Notes under the pieces: model-generated
Seen by the model: only the letters and a program-made list of their open reading frames with translations
What the model was told of the DNA's origin: nothing
Database searches by the model: none
Translations under genes and position numbers: made by a program
Shown here: positions 1 through 5,263 of the stretch, piece by piece
Position numbering within the stretch: position 1 is the stretch's first letter
Layout of the letters: the number at the start of each line of letters is the position of its first letter
Source: Nitrososphaeraceae archaeon
GTDB lineage: Archaea > Thermoproteota > Nitrososphaeria > Nitrososphaerales > Nitrososphaeraceae
DNA: 5,979 bases
Assembly (NCBI GenBank): GCA_030038695.1
Contig: JASHSN010000414.1
Coordinates: forward strand, 1 to 5,979
Direction of reading: 5' to 3'

Positions 1-1
1 A

Positions 2-265
2 GGAGCATGGGACTTTAGATCATTTACGTTTGCTCCAGATCAAATAGTCGTTAACCAAGGCGACAAGGTCACACTCCACTTCATAGGAGTACTAGGCGTA
101 CATCACATCATAACTGTTGATGGGGTAGGCACCTTCTCTCTTCACAGAGGAGAAATCCACACAGTATCTTTCATAGCAAACAATCCAGGGACCATAAACT
201 TCTTCTGTAGCGTACATCTGCCAAACATGGTCGGCCAAATATTGGTACTACCTAAATCAGTATGA
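2..265 (+). CDS. Cupredoxin-domain (type 1 blue copper) protein, 5' end missing
   Basis: The window opens inside this gene; 87 C-terminal residues are visible before TGA at 263-265. They read as a cupredoxin beta-sandwich: a strand pair of the form FTFAPDQIVVNQGDKVTLHF, then an HH pair at visible residues 34-35, and near the end FFCSVHLPNMVGQI. The likely copper ligands are one of His34/His35, Cys69, His72 and Met76. The Cys-His-Met loop is C-x2-H-x3-M, close to plastocyanin (C-x2-H-x4-M) and amicyanin (C-x2-H-x2-M). Such proteins are usually exported one-electron carriers, and ammonia-oxidising archaea carry many of them; that link is family knowledge. The missing N-terminus would show whether there is a signal peptide, membrane anchor or second domain. 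It could instead be the end of a larger multi-domain copper protein. Confidence 0.88.
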   Translation, partial: GAWDFRSFTFAPDQIVVNQGDKVTLHFIGVLGVHHIITVDGVGTFSLHRGEIHTVSFIANNPGTINFFCSVHLPNMVGQILVLPKSV

Positions 266-502
266 GCGACAATGTCAACAAAAACAACACCAACTGATAT
301 TCGTTATGAATATGTGCATATCGACATGGCGAATATCTTCCCAAATTTATTTGCGAAAATAATTTCATTTATGTGCTTTTGCCAATTCTCACATATAGTA
401 ACTTTGTTTTTTGTGGAGAAAAATATGAATACATTTCGACTCGTATTATCAAAGAAAAAGAAATCTTCGACAGATGATGATCATGATAGGAGATTGTCGT
501 AA
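266..502. other. Spacer after the cupredoxin gene, no confident gene
   Basis: This stretch is AT-rich. A forward frame is open from ATG 272 to TAA 500-502 (76 codons), but its product has no recognisable motif, its middle is hydrophobic and its tail is a run of Lys, Ser and Asp, so I do not call it a gene. It does begin six bases after the cupredoxin stop and end directly before the ATG at 503, so a poorly conserved small gene cannot be excluded. A T6 run at 407-412 could act as an archaeal-type terminator for the cupredoxin transcript. The ribosome-binding site for the next small gene lies at 489-495. Confidence 0.4.
489..495 (+). promoter_or_regulatory. Shine-Dalgarno-like site for the Cys-rich small gene
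   Basis: GGAGATT lies seven bases before the ATG at 503 and partly matches the archaeal anti-Shine-Dalgarno complement GGAGGTGAT. It supports 503 as a real start codon. Confidence 0.4.
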
Positions 503-649
503 ATGAGTTTGATCTGTGGACACCAGTGCGGAGCCTGTGGCCTTCTCTACGAGTGTCATAGAAAATACTGTTCGGGACCATTTTTTTGTTCATATTTACA
601 TGATTGTCGGAAGTCGTTGTATTCGACACTCACTAGCGAGAGTCGTTAA
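503..649 (+). CDS. Small cysteine-rich, putative metal-binding protein (48 aa)
   Basis: This 48-codon frame has seven Cys (5, 9, 12, 18, 23, 29, 35) and three His (7, 19, 33). The spacing is C-x3-C-x2-C-x5-C-H-x3-C-x5-C-x3-H-x-C, dense enough to bind one or two zinc ions or an iron-sulfur cluster, or to be disulfide-rich if exported. There is no signal peptide or membrane segment, so a cytoplasmic metal-binding role is the simpler reading. Support for a real gene: a Shine-Dalgarno-like GGAGATT seven bases upstream, and a TAA at 647-649 only two bases before the ATG of the propeller gene, which suggests one transcript and coupled translation. I do not recognise the family. The alternative is a chance frame, because other frames are also open here; the cysteine density argues against that but does not exclude it. 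Confidence 0.5.
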   Translation: MSLICGHQCGACGLLYECHRKYCSGPFFCSYLHDCRKSLYSTLTSESR

Positions 650-651
650 AT

Positions 652-2331
652 ATGATCAATCCCAAAAAGGCTTTAGTTTACGGAATCATTGCAATCACAG
701 TTGTTGTAATAACTGTCACAATGTATGTTGCCTTGTTTAGATCTCCTAGCGATATTAGTCTCGCGGTAAAATCTGGTATACAACCTATCGCAAACTCAAA
801 CAATCCTTCCATTGAGCAATTTAAGAATCAATTTTGCGGGCTTAATTCAATCCCAAATTCTAATAACTACGTTATGGAGTATAGACTACCACATACTTGC
901 GAAATGCCTTTAGGGATAGCAGTTGATAATCAAGCAGGAAAAGTATGGTATGTATCTACAAAGCAAGGTGTACTCGGAGATTATAACCTGATTACAAAAA
1001 AATTTGATAAAGAGATAAGCATCCCTGTCTGGAATGTGCGCAAATATCCTATGGACTTCTCGAATGTGTGGTCTGTTAAAGTTGATCCAAAGGGAAATAG
1101 CATTTGGTTTACGGATGAGAAACAAAACACGATATGGAGGTATAGTAAAGCTCCTGGTTTTGATATGTACAAAATTCCTGAAAAGTCAGCAGCATTTGGA
1201 ACTATTTCACCGGTATCTTTAGACTTTGATTCAAAAGGAGATCTGTATTTCGTGGGTATACATTCACCTGTATTATGGTTCGGAAACGTCACTCAGATGA
1301 AGAATGATACTTCAGATGGAATAAGAAAGATTCCAATGCCTGTAGGTAACTTTAAAGACATCGATTCCAAACAGATTAGTACTGGTTCTCTAGCAGTTGA
1401 CAATAAAAGGAACGTAATATGGATCTCTCTATCGGCTTTTGCATCGGAAGGAGAGATTTTACGTTATAATATGACTTCGAGAACTTTTGATACTTTTGTT
1501 TTGCCGGAACAATTAAGCCTTCCTGTAGGTCTTGCAGTTGATAATAATGGTAATTTATGGGCAACCGACCATGGGACCAGCATATTTTATACGATAGATA
1601 TCAAAAGCCACAATGTAACGATGTTTGCAACATCTAATGCCTCCCCAAAGATATACGGTCTAAATGAATCAAGCAGTCTTCCAGAGGATGCGTATACTCT
1701 CCCATACTGGATGGAAAAAGGAGCTGACGATGGATCGATATGGTTCAATGAACATCAGGGTAACAAGATAGCAAGATTTGATCCCGTAACCAATACTTTG
1801 TATGAATATTGGATTCCAACCCAAAATAGATTATGGGGTGATTGTCCTCCAAGCAGTAAGACATGCGGGATAGCAAATGTTCTACAATTCTCAAACGGTG
1901 AAAATGGCCAGACGTGGTTCACTGAATTTTCAGAAAATAAAATAGGTAGCATAGCTACATCAGCTTACTTTAACAACAATGATAATGGAAGCCATCAGCT
2001 ACCCTTTTCTGTTTCAGCTTCACCTCCAGAGCTAACAGTTAAAAGAGGTCAGAGCGTCGAAATTAAAGCTAATATTTCAAGCGGCGCTTCATTAAGCAGC
2101 GATATTAATATGGTATCATCAGGGACATTTACACCTACTGGCACTCTTGGTAATTCCACAGGATCCTTTAGTGAACAATCCTTTTTGCTAGAACCGATGC
2201 ATACAAAGGAGGTATCCTTTATATTCACCCCTGCAACGGATTTGGGGTCAGGGGAATACACGTTGATGCTTGGTGCACAAAATGATGCCATAACTATTAT
2301 GAAAGCAGTTAACGTGCATATTCTTGATTAA
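652..2331 (+). CDS. Membrane-anchored Vgb-like (streptogramin lyase family) beta-propeller protein with C-terminal Ig-like domain
   Basis: The 559-residue protein starts with MINPKK and one hydrophobic helix (about residues 8-29), so it is probably tethered with the rest outside the cell. Seven blade-like repeats follow, with cores LGIAVDNQAGKVWYV (87-101), SVKVDPKGNSIWFTD (141-155), SLDFDSKGDLYFV (189-201), SLAVDNKRNVIWIS (246-259), GLAVDNNGNLWATDHG (293-308), DGSIWFNEHQGNKIARFD (360-377) and GQTWFTEFSENKIGSI (419-434). The xWFTE..xNKIG pattern is typical of the virginiamycin B lyase (Vgb) fold. Residues about 450-559 look like an all-beta Ig or CARDB-type domain. Six or more N-x-S/T sequons fit surface exposure. 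The substrate is unknown: Vgb-like propellers are widespread and most do not destroy antibiotics, so I infer binding or lyase activity only by fold. The ATG at 652 puts the charged N-terminus directly before the helix. The gene lies two bases after the Cys-rich small gene. Confidence 0.9.
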   Translation: MINPKKALVYGIIAITVVVITVTMYVALFRSPSDISLAVKSGIQPIANSNNPSIEQFKNQFCGLNSIPNSNNYVMEYRLPHTCEMPLGIAVDNQAGKVWYVSTKQGVLGDYNLITKKFDKEISIPVWNVRKYPMDFSNVWSVKVDPKGNSIWFTDEKQNTIWRYSKAPGFDMYKIPEKSAAFGTISPVSLDFDSKGDLYFVGIHSPVLWFGNVTQMKNDTSDGIRKIPMPVGNFKDIDSKQISTGSLAVDNKRNVIWISLSAFASEGEILRYNMTSRTFDTFVLPEQLSLPVGLAVDNNGNLWATDHGTSIFYTIDIKSHNVTMFATSNASPKIYGLNESSSLPEDAYTLPYWMEKGADDGSIWFNEHQGNKIARFDPVTNTLYEYWIPTQNRLWGDCPPSSKTCGIANVLQFSNGENGQTWFTEFSENKIGSIATSAYFNNNDNGSHQLPFSVSASPPELTVKRGQSVEIKANISSGASLSSDINMVSSGTFTPTGTLGNSTGSFSEQSFLLEPMHTKEVSFIFTPATDLGSGEYTLMLGAQNDAITIMKAVNVHILD

Positions 2332-2787
2332 TGTCAATAGGTAGGCACAACACATACGATCTCCTCTATTATAATTAAAGATGTTGGTTCCTACTTGAAA
2401 GCAAGAAACCGGATTAAGTTGAAATTCACCTCCTTTGCAGGAATTTTAGAACACACCATCATTACGATCCTTACGATCCTTACCAAGCTTCTGTGTGAAT
2501 TGAGATTGAAGTAAGGATGGTAAGGATGGTAGGGATCATGTGCATCAAAGTTTCTGGTATTATTGAGACCAGTAAAAATAGGAACATATGGTAACACCTG
2601 AAGCTAAATTGTTCATCATGGACGAATGTAAACACTGTACCACAGTGAGTTGAATAGTCCTCCCTATAATGCTCATGGAAACTGAGAAAAAATCGTTTCA
2701 AGGTGGGACATCTTGATTTATGGAAGTGTACCAATATCTAAATGGAACTACTTTTGAACCTTCTGGAGTATACTAGAATTGTTGTGT
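2332..2787. other. Spacer after the propeller gene, no confident gene
   Basis: Apart from the 9-bp-unit inverted repeat at 2452-2542, there is a short hairpin with CACTGT (2633-2638) and ACAGTG (2642-2647). Minus-strand frames here are open for 68 and 84 codons, but part of their length is the translated repeat (runs of HPY), so they are poor gene candidates. A plus-strand frame from ATG 2588 reads MVTPEAKLFIMDECKHCTTVS before a stop and contains a CxxC resembling a thioredoxin-type active site. Stops then occur about as often as expected by chance. Confidence 0.5.
2452..2542. repeat. Imperfect inverted repeat built from 9-bp units
   Basis: The left arm carries three consecutive 9-mers: CATCATTAC (2457-2465), GATCCTTAC (2466-2474) and GATCCTTAC (2475-2483). 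The right arm carries their inverted counterparts: GTAAGGATG (2511-2519), GTAAGGATG (2520-2528) and GTAGGGATC (2529-2537). The spacer (2484-2510) is 27 bases, equal to each arm. Flanking CACA (2452-2455) and TGTG (2539-2542) add to the pairing; over 32-base arms, 26 positions are complementary. It could be a cruciform, a transcript hairpin near the 3' end of the propeller mRNA, a protein-binding array or a remnant of a small mobile element. No gene covers it. Confidence 0.8.
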
Positions 2788-3006
2788 TCAATGATGCATC
2801 AGTACTATGATGTGTTCACCATGAAGGATTGTGATCATAGGATACAACATCTGCTTTCTAACTAATGCAGCTAACGCATCATTTGTTGGTGCCACGTAAC
2901 TCAGTACAAGGCCTATTCCTAACGTCAGTCCAACGCTAAATAATGCAGTTGTTCTCCGGGGATGAAGAGTTATGAACTTGCCCATCTTCTCAATTATTTT
3001 GAACAT
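2788..3006 (-). CDS. Possible small exported or membrane protein (72 aa)
   Basis: The start is taken at the ATG at 3006 because an AT-rich TATA-like element lies about 23 bases upstream. A downstream ATG at 2985 would give 65 residues. The product has a basic start (MFKIIEKMGKFITLHPRR), a hydrophobic stretch (TALFSVGLTLGIGLVLSYVA) and then PTNDALA, which looks like a signal-peptidase site after Ala-Leu-Ala. The remaining 26 residues (ALVRKQMLYP onward, ending in LMHH) match nothing I know and are short for a mature protein, so the gene may have been shortened by a frameshift or stop. The frame stays open upstream to 3210, but that part translates the AT-rich repeats and a GC-rich island and is unlikely to be coding. 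It could be a chance frame. Confidence 0.35.
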   Translation of the reverse strand: MFKIIEKMGKFITLHPRRTTALFSVGLTLGIGLVLSYVAPTNDALAALVRKQMLYPMITILHGEHIIVLMHH

Positions 3007-3009
3007 GTG

Positions 3010-3095
3010 TATTGATCGAATAATAAGTATATTGAACGTACTTCTATAGATATTGAACATACATGTAGAAGTATATTGAATATGTATATCTATAG
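3010..3095. repeat. Four degenerate direct repeats (~21-bp period) with overlapping inverted repeats
   Basis: TATTGAAC-like cores start at 3010 (TATTGATC), 3030 (TATTGAAC), 3051 (TATTGAAC) and 3074 (TATTGAAT), with spacings of 20, 21 and 23 bases, about two helical turns. Overlapping this are inverted pairs: CTATAGATAT (3044-3053) with ATATCTATAG (3086-3095), TACTTCTA (3039-3046) with TAGAAGTA (3066-3073), and the palindrome TACATGTA (3060-3067). The block lies immediately upstream of the possible minus-strand gene starting at 3006, which suggests an operator array. A decayed tandem repeat with no function is the alternative. Confidence 0.65.
3026..3033 (-). promoter_or_regulatory. TATA-like box for the 72-aa minus-strand gene
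   Basis: On the minus strand this reads AATATACT, centred about 23 bases before the ATG at 3006, as expected for a leaderless archaeal transcript. It lies inside one copy of the roughly 21-bp repeat, so repeat-binding proteins could affect it. Confidence 0.3.
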
Positions 3096-3135
3096 TAACG
3101 AATAAAGGCCTAAACGCTGGGTTCCAAGAACGCGA

Positions 3136-3208
3136 GTCGGGGGATCGTGGGTAATGTGCTGCTGATGACACATCGTGGAATGGAATGTACCCGGAAAACC
3201 TCCCCGAC
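3136..3208. repeat. GC-rich island with nested inverted repeats, possible structured RNA
   Basis: About 55% GC in clearly AT-richer surroundings. Three nested pairings can be drawn: GTCGGGG (3136-3142) with CCCCGAC (3202-3208), GGGTA (3149-3153) with TACCC (3188-3192), and directly above it ATGTG (3154-3158) with CACAT (3169-3173). The apical loop contains TGATGA. If the outer stem ends at CCCCG, the next bases are ACA, 14 bases after the TACCC arm, which is the spacing expected of an archaeal H/ACA pseudouridylation guide. However, the upper stem has a one-sided 14-base bulge, which is not typical. The strand is unproven, and I give the RNA interpretation low confidence; the inverted repeats themselves are certain. 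Confidence 0.35.
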
Positions 3209-3493
3209 AATTTTAGATAACATTTCCTGTTTATAAGATTTAGCGGCTACGAATATGAATAATCCGGTGCAGATTTTAGTACACATCACTAAATGAAGAT
3301 ATCCCCCACTGAAACCATTTTTCTCATATCTAGCAAAGATTTCCACTTTAGCCTAAGTTTCCGCAGATTTCCATGAGCATTATATGGAAGACTATCGTAG
3401 TATTGTGGTACAATTATCTAACTGTAATCGCTCGTTTGGAACGGTACGAGACATGTCATTGTCTTCAAAATATTTATCTTCTACCATTATTAG
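3209..3493. other. Spacer before the GNPH-repeat gene, no confident gene
   Basis: Open minus-strand frames (for example 78 codons at 3110-3346) show no recognisable motif and read through the GC-rich island. A plus-strand frame from 3373 overlaps the next gene out of frame. The only useful element seen is the TATA-like box near the right end. Confidence 0.5.
3468..3477 (+). promoter_or_regulatory. TATA-like box of the GNPH-repeat gene
   Basis: AAATATTTAT lies 31-40 bases before the ATG at 3509. With the usual archaeal distance of about 25 bases, transcription would begin near 3497-3500, after the ATG at 3494, which favours 3509 as the true start. Confidence 0.35.
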
Positions 3494-3508
3494 ATGATCT
3501 GGATCAAT

Positions 3509-3760
3509 ATGATCCAAACCAAAACATTTGCATTGGTTCTTCTGATGACCATTGCGACAATAGGAGCGACAGCAACGATAGGATTACTTGCACAACATGT
3601 TCTTGCAGAAACAAACCCGACAGCGGGTAATCCACATTTTACTGGCAGCTTCTCGTCGCCTGCTGAACCAACAGGCAATCCACATCAGTTCCCTAGTTGT
3701 CACGGGAATCCACACGGCCAGTCAGGCGTCACCTCAGGTCAGTGTCCCGGTGCACAATGA
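3509..3760 (+). CDS. Small exported protein with three GNPH repeats (83 aa)
   Basis: From the ATG at 3509 the protein begins MIQTKTFALVLLMTIATIGA, a basic-then-hydrophobic signal peptide running to about residue 33 (QHVLA, then ETNP), with a plausible cleavage site after Val-Leu-Ala. The mature part is about 50 residues, rich in Gly, Pro, His, Ser and Asn. It holds three GNPH motifs: GNPHFTG, GNPHQFPSC and GNPHGQSG. Two Cys (in FPSCHG and GQCPGAQ) could form a disulfide bond. The His-rich repeats could bind metal ions outside the cell, which is an inference. An in-frame ATG at 3494 would add five residues (MIWIN) before the basic start; I prefer 3509 from the signal-peptide shape and the TATA position. 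I recognise no named family. Confidence 0.75.
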   Translation: MIQTKTFALVLLMTIATIGATATIGLLAQHVLAETNPTAGNPHFTGSFSSPAEPTGNPHQFPSCHGNPHGQSGVTSGQCPGAQ

Positions 3761-3785
3761 TATGAAAATCAGTAACTAATCTTCA

Positions 3786-3795
3786 TATTTTTTAT
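3786..3795 (+). terminator. T-tract downstream of the GNPH-repeat gene
   Basis: A T6 run (3788-3793) in an AT-rich stretch begins 28 bases after the stop codon. Archaeal termination commonly uses such T-tracts without a hairpin, and none is seen here. Confidence 0.35.
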
Positions 3796-3877
3796 CGTGT
3801 GGGGGGATTGTCCGAATCACTAAGCCTAAATATCTATGTCAAGGATTATACAATTTCATAATGTTCGTCGTATACAT

Positions 3878-3885
3878 TAAATAAT
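3878..3885 (+). promoter_or_regulatory. TATA-like box of the dehydrogenase gene
   Basis: TTAAATAA is centred about 24 bases before the ATG at 3905, consistent with a leaderless transcript. If it works, the archaeal host supplied a promoter to a gene that otherwise looks bacterial. Confidence 0.4.
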
Positions 3886-3904
3886 TACTGGCAGTCTGTA
3901 TTAT

Positions 3905-4513
3905 ATGACTCAAACTGAACTAATCACAAAACGACTTGAAGGTAAAATCGCAGTGATCACAGGCGGAAACAGTGGGATAGGCCTTGCGACTGCACAGCGG
4001 TTCGTCCAAGAAGGTGCCTATGTTTTTATCACTGGTAGACGCCAGAGTGAACTCGATAAAGCAGTCAAGCGGGTAGGCAGAAATGTCATCGGTGTTCAGG
4101 GTGACGTCTCGAATCTAGCAGATCTTGATCGGCTATATGAGAACGTGAAGCAGCAAAAGGGCCGGATCGATGTCCTCTTCGCAAACGCAGGCGTAGCTGA
4201 TGTCGCACCGTTAGGATCAATTACTGAATCTCATTTTGACAAAATATTCAACATTAACGTTAAAGGGCTTCTGTTCACCGTACAAAAAGCGCTTACGTTG
4301 TTTCAGGACGGCGGTTCTATCATTCTGACTGCTTCGATTGGAAGTTCCAAAGGGTTTGAGGGCGTTAGTGTTTATGGTGCGACCAAGGCTGCTGTACGAT
4401 CATTTGCTCGTTCATGGACCGTTGATCTGAAAGTTAAGTCTATTATGATAGATTTATGTTTATTCCTGTTCCTCCCATCACGGACGAATAAGTATGACAG
4501 TTTTTCCGATTAG
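3905..4513 (+). CDS. Short-chain dehydrogenase/reductase (SDR), C-terminus replaced; probable pseudogene
   Basis: Residues 1-176 are a clear classical SDR: the cofactor loop TGGNSGIG (19-26), Asp67 in GDVS, NAG (94-96), Asn118 in NINVKG, catalytic Ser144, and Tyr157/Lys161 in YGATK. The Arg-rich FITGRR after strand 2 suggests NADP(H). Family members run to about 245-250 residues, and after WTVDLK they normally continue with a strand of the type IRVNAISPG, the substrate lobe and a C-terminal FVDGG segment. Here, from about base 4433, the text changes to [20 protein letters not shown] and ends at residue 202. About 70 family residues are therefore missing, including part of the nicotinamide and substrate site, so I expect no normal activity. 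The 5' part is richer in G and C than its neighbours and resembles bacterial SDRs, suggesting lateral transfer followed by a rearrangement. A Fabg-like or quinone/aldehyde reductase role cannot be chosen. Confidence 0.85.
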   Translation: MTQTELITKRLEGKIAVITGGNSGIGLATAQRFVQEGAYVFITGRRQSELDKAVKRVGRNVIGVQGDVSNLADLDRLYENVKQQKGRIDVLFANAGVADVAPLGSITESHFDKIFNINVKGLLFTVQKALTLFQDGGSIILTASIGSSKGFEGVSVYGATKAAVRSFARSWTVDLKVKSIMIDLCLFLFLPSRTNKYDSFSD

Positions 4514-4547
4514 AGGAATAATCCTTCAGGAGACAGCATAATCTCAA
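4433..4547. other. Rearrangement junction and convergent gene boundary
   Basis: SDR-like sequence ends at about 4432. No frame downstream restores the missing SDR end, so this is a deletion or replacement rather than a simple frameshift. The base composition becomes AT-rich at the same point. Only 34 bases separate the SDR frame's stop from the stop of the minus-strand ATPase gene, so the replaced sequence may have arrived with, or always belonged to, the ATPase flank. I see no transposase or target-site duplication. Confidence 0.55.
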
Positions 4548-5213
4548 CTAATGCTCTTTTATTTCTCCGTACTTGATCATCGTACTAACTATCTGCTCAA
4601 CTTCTTCAGGACCATCATTCTTTCGTACTAACTTCCCAATTGATATTACATCGCGAATATCACCTTTCTGGTCCCATACTGCTTTTCCTATGACGTTGGT
4701 AATCTTTAGCTTTGGCAATACTTTGACCGATACTTCCAAAAACTGCTCTTGGGTATATGGAGGCAGGTGTAAGCGTCTAAATCGGGATTGTAACGGCCTT
4801 GATAACCTGGTGATTTCATTACAAGCTGCAAATACTTTTGCCCCCTTGATTTTGAAATCATATTGTTTATGCATCTGGTCTACCTTAATGTGCCCATTTT
4901 CCATAAAACTGAGCAACTTGTCTTGAAACTGTTTGGGCATCTTGTCTAATTCATCTATGCAAATAATCTTCGGTCTCTTCTCTTCGAGGACATCTAATAT
5001 TCTGTTTGTTGTATTGCTACCATCAAAATATACTCCTTTCTTGTATTCGATTATTCCTAACAGAAAAAGTGTTTTGACACTAGCTGGAGGCCCAATGAAT
5101 AGCAAGTTATAATTGTCTTCTGCATCTAAGGTACGTTTTACTATGTCCTTTATATCATCATAACCATGTATGTTCTCAAATCCATTTTCCTTACGAAATA
5201 AATCAAGTAACAT
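4548..5213 (-). CDS. Small AAA+ ATPase (RuvB/MoxR-like core) with atypical Walker A
   Basis: A 221-residue single AAA+ module. Visible motifs in order: a FENIHGYDDIKDIVKRTL lead-in (12-29), as in RuvB or clamp-loader ATPases; Walker A GPPASVKT (41-48); Walker B IICIDELD (83-90); sensor 1 Asn132 in VFAACNE; an arginine-finger candidate Arg144 in LQSRFRRL; and a sensor 2 candidate Arg187 in GDIRDV. The usual second Gly of Walker A is Val46, while Lys47 and Thr48 are kept, so nucleotide binding remains possible. Bacterial RuvB is about 330-340 residues and has a winged-helix end that is absent here, and archaea generally lack RuvABC, so this is not a true RuvB. Such proteins act as ring-forming remodelling ATPases; the target is unknown. 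There is no membrane segment. A good ribosome-binding site and an upstream in-frame stop fix the start at 5213. Confidence 0.88.
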   Translation of the reverse strand: MLLDLFRKENGFENIHGYDDIKDIVKRTLDAEDNYNLLFIGPPASVKTLFLLGIIEYKKGVYFDGSNTTNRILDVLEEKRPKIICIDELDKMPKQFQDKLLSFMENGHIKVDQMHKQYDFKIKGAKVFAACNEITRLSRPLQSRFRRLHLPPYTQEQFLEVSVKVLPKLKITNVIGKAVWDQKGDIRDVISIGKLVRKNDGPEEVEQIVSTMIKYGEIKEH

Positions 5214-5220
5214 GTTTCAT

Positions 5221-5228
5221 ATCATCTC
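5221..5228 (-). promoter_or_regulatory. Shine-Dalgarno site of the AAA+ ATPase gene
   Basis: The minus strand reads GAGATGAT, one mismatch from the consensus GAGGTGAT, seven bases before the ATG at 5213. An in-frame TGA lies between the two, so no longer start is possible. Confidence 0.55.
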
Positions 5229-5263
5229 ATGGTGTCTTTCTTTTTCTACCATTTCACTGATTT

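Noticed and set aside
272..502. 76-codon plus-strand frame between the cupredoxin and the Cys-rich small gene
   Set aside because: No recognisable motif, odd Lys/Ser/Asp-run tail and a poor Shine-Dalgarno context. Its close fit between the flanking genes is suggestive but not enough to call it.
652..2331. Calling the propeller protein an antibiotic-resistance lyase
   Set aside because: Most Vgb-like propellers in environmental archaea and bacteria are not resistance enzymes, and the anchor and extra domain argue for a different role.
2391..2734. Minus-strand frames of 68 and 84 codons
   Set aside because: They read through the 9-bp repeat array (giving HPYHPY-type runs) and lack any domain, signal peptide or start signal.
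3121..3140. tRNA T-arm-like GGTTCCAAGAACGC
   Set aside because: No acceptor, anticodon or D arm can be drawn around it on either strand.
3144..3178. CRISPR-like direct repeat ATCGTGG
   Set aside because: Only two 7-bp copies 28 bases apart, with no further units or spacers.
3007..3210. N-terminal extension of the minus-strand frame up to 3210
   Set aside because: This part translates the AT-rich repeat array and the GC-rich inverted-repeat island; the promoter geometry fits the ATG at 3006 better.
3110..3346. 78-codon minus-strand frame
   Set aside because: No family resemblance, and it overlaps the nested inverted repeats in a frame with no start signal.
4573..4926. 117-codon plus-strand frame inside the ATPase gene
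   Set aside because: It is the antisense shadow of the well-supported AAA+ coding sequence.
4548..5213. Annotation as RuvB Holliday-junction helicase
   Set aside because: The protein lacks the C-terminal winged helix, is about 110 residues too short and has no RuvA or RuvC neighbour.
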